Shown here: piece after piece, positions 46,875-48,790 of the stretch
How the letters are laid out: the number at the start of each line of letters is the position of its first letter
How positions within the stretch are numbered: position 1 is the first letter of the stretch
From: Spirochaetales bacterium Spiro_03
GTDB lineage: Bacteria; Spirochaetota; Spirochaetia; Sphaerochaetales; Sphaerochaetaceae
Length of the DNA stretch: 48,790 nucleotides
Direction of reading: 5' to 3'
Assembly (NCBI GenBank): GCA_001603105.1
Contig: LVBE01000029.1
Coordinates: forward strand, 1-48,790
Position numbers and translations under genes: made by a program
Notes under the pieces: model-generated
What the model was told of the DNA's origin: nothing
Seen by the model: only the letters and a program-made list of their open reading frames with translations
Databases searched by the model: none

Positions 46875-47780
46875 CTACTGCCAAAGCTTCTCGGGGTATA
46901 TGCCGGCTTTGACCTTCTTGGCAAGCTCATCCTTGACGATCGGGCGATCTTCGCTGTACGTCATGCCAAACCACGTCGCATCGGTGGTATAGAAGCGCAC
47001 CCTCCCCTCCCCGCGCTCCACGAGGGCGCTCGTTCCGTTGGGCAGGTAGCTCTCACTCTTTGCCGAGGTGACGTTTGCATTGATGAACTGCTCCCAGTAT
47101 GAGGAAAAGCTCTTGAACGCAGAGGGAGCAAAGCCGAAGAAGTTCATCGACACCGGCTCGGAGCCGGTCAGTTCGACCGGCCCATCATCACGGCGGCTGA
47201 TGATCCGGTCCTCTTCATAGCCGATCTTGGTGTGCTCCTCCATGCTCAGCAGGTAGCCACCATCGACGGAGCAGATCGCCCGGCTCACCGTTCCACTGCG
47301 GCTCATCGTGTTGCGTAGCACGTAGCCAACCATGGCGTGTTCGGTGCTGTCGTTGTCAATACCACTGAGATGGGAGCCAAGGATCTCAAACGCCTGGCGA
47401 CCATAGTAGTCATCGGCATTGATGACCGCAAAGGGCTCATTGACCGCTTCCTGTGCACAGAGCAAGGCATGGACCGTACCCCAGGGTTTGGTTCGCCCGG
47501 CCGAGAGGCGCCTTTGCTCCTCGCTGAGCAGGCTGTCCATGCTCTGGAAGACGTAGGATGCATCAAAGTTGCGGGCGACACGGTCAAAGACCCGTTCACG
47601 AAAGTCCTTTTCGATATCCCTACGGATGATGAATACGACCTTGCCGAACCCACTCTTTTGGGCGTCGTAGACGCTATAGTCGAGCAATGTCTCCCCATGC
47701 AATCCTACCCCGTCGATTTGCTTGATGCCTCCATATCGGCTTCCCATTCCTGCGGCCAATACTAGTAGTGTTGGTTTCAT
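46875..47780 (-). CDS. Sugar-phosphate nucleotidyltransferase family protein
   Basis: LLVLAAGMGSRYGGIKQIDGVG and AVINADDYYG (metal-binding). Start set at ATG 47780. Confidence 0.85.
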   Translation of the reverse strand: MKPTLLVLAAGMGSRYGGIKQIDGVGLHGETLLDYSVYDAQKSGFGKVVFIIRRDIEKDFRERVFDRVARNFDASYVFQSMDSLLSEEQRRLSAGRTKPWGTVHALLCAQEAVNEPFAVINADDYYGRQAFEILGSHLSGIDNDSTEHAMVGYVLRNTMSRSGTVSRAICSVDGGYLLSMEEHTKIGYEEDRIISRRDDGPVELTGSEPVSMNFFGFAPSAFKSFSSYWEQFINANVTSAKSESYLPNGTSALVERGEGRVRFYTTDATWFGMTYSEDRPIVKDELAKKVKAGIYPEKLWQ

Positions 47781-47883
47781 ATGCACGCTCCTCATCTCAT
47801 TGGTTGGCATTCTATCATGAGTTAATCGAACAATCCAACGCTTTGCGGTAGAAATGACGCATCTGTTGGAGTATGCTGGTCCC

Positions 47884-48189
47884 ATGAACAATCGAGAATG
47901 GTACAGTGAGGTAATCCGCTTCTGTAGACTGTCAGAGCGTTGCAGCCAGTGTCCCTACCACCTATTGGGCAAGAGAGGAGACACTGAGAGCGTCAATGAA
48001 CGGCCCTGTTTTTCCTCATCCGAAGCACTGATGGCACTGAGCAGCTGGCTTGCGCTGCCTGTCGAGGGGGCGATGAACGGCGAATCAGGTGGTGACGAAG
48101 ATCATCAATGGCTTCGTGATTTGATCAAGATGCAGTTCGATGGCGATGAAGATGAAGAGCTCTTGGATTGGGATGAGCACCTGCTCTAG
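47884..48189 (+). CDS. Small Cys-containing protein with acidic C-terminus; function unknown
   Basis: MNNREWYSEVIRFCRLSERCSQCPYHLLGKRG...CFSS...FDGDEDEELLDWDEHLL. Confidence 0.6.
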   Translation: MNNREWYSEVIRFCRLSERCSQCPYHLLGKRGDTESVNERPCFSSSEALMALSSWLALPVEGAMNGESGGDEDHQWLRDLIKMQFDGDEDEELLDWDEHLL

Positions 48190-48758
48190 ATCACCTCGAT
48201 GGAGAGCTGCAGGGCTGCGGAGTAGCGCCCGGTGGCATACCGGTCAGGGTTGAAATCGGGGATCTCAGCAAGGATTTCACCGCTCTCATAGAGGATGGCG
48301 TTGTTGTTGGAAAAGCCTCCACGCACCCCAAGGTCCTTGGCCATAGCCCGCGAGCCACCGACGCTGGTGCCTCGGCTTGTCTGGCTCGTGACCTTGATCG
48401 AGAACGGCAGCTCGGAGAGCTGGCCCTCCAACAGCGGCTCGCCGCGGTCGAGGGAGAAGGCGAACTGATCGAGCGTCCCACTCTCGCCAGGTCGGATGGT
48501 GAGCTTGAATTGACTGGCGGTGTTGTTGGAGATCAGGGTGTAGGACCCGACCTGCACAATGCTATTGCGACTCTCAACGAGGTTGAAATTGAGGGCTTGC
48601 TCATTCTGCTCTACGCGAAACACCTCGGTGACGGGCATTTGCCCACGAACCTCGATCCGGGAGAAGGGCAATGGAGGAGTCGCGGCAAACGCCGACGGCA
48701 GTGCAGTGAACACCCAGAGCGTTGCAAGCATCAAAATAGATATGCTCTTCCTTCTCAT
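48186..48758 (-). CDS. Exported protein of unknown function
   Basis: Signal peptide MRRKSISILMLATLWVFTALPSAFA; beta-rich secreted-type sequence. Confidence 0.75.
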   Translation of the reverse strand: MRRKSISILMLATLWVFTALPSAFAATPPLPFSRIEVRGQMPVTEVFRVEQNEQALNFNLVESRNSIVQVGSYTLISNNTASQFKLTIRPGESGTLDQFAFSLDRGEPLLEGQLSELPFSIKVTSQTSRGTSVGGSRAMAKDLGVRGGFSNNNAILYESGEILAEIPDFNPDRYATGRYSAALQLSIEVI

Positions 48759-48790
48759 CGATGAGCTCTCCCCTTGAGCCTATAGTAATA

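Overview
The window is a gene-dense, moderately high-GC bacterial chromosome segment. Gene content and protein style (tandem small beta-barrel proteins, a GK.CAGKN-type CoaE) suggest a spirochaete, possibly Sphaerochaeta-like; this taxonomic call is inference only. I support about 39 protein-coding genes, one of them cut by the left edge. I see no rRNA, tRNA, CRISPR array, prophage or transposase. Recognisable blocks are: (1) rsmG-mnmG-mnmE; (2) epmA and efp side by side, with an EpmB/KamA-like radical SAM aminomutase about 9 kb away, which together could form an EF-P beta-lysylation pathway; (3) a TetR-controlled MMPL/RND transporter, LolA-like protein and outer-membrane protein operon with a near-perfect palindromic operator; (4) hcp divergent from mntP around a CRP/FNR-type palindrome; (5) a small membrane protein, MBL hydrolase, polA, coaE and an internally repeated coiled-coil protein; (6) two tandem paralogous outer-membrane-like proteins, nadE and a decayed nitrilase; (7) an approximately 11-kb co-directional block of tolC-like, macA-like, ABC ATPase, permease, histidine kinase, sigma54 response regulator, pepF, rlmD-like and ICMT-like genes; (8) ftsH-hslO-rlmKL. 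No wholly unknown multi-gene system is evident. The most interesting candidates are the TetR/RND/LolA-like/OMP envelope transport operon, the clustered EF-P modification genes, the repeat protein in the polA-coaE operon, and the efflux pump plus two-component block.
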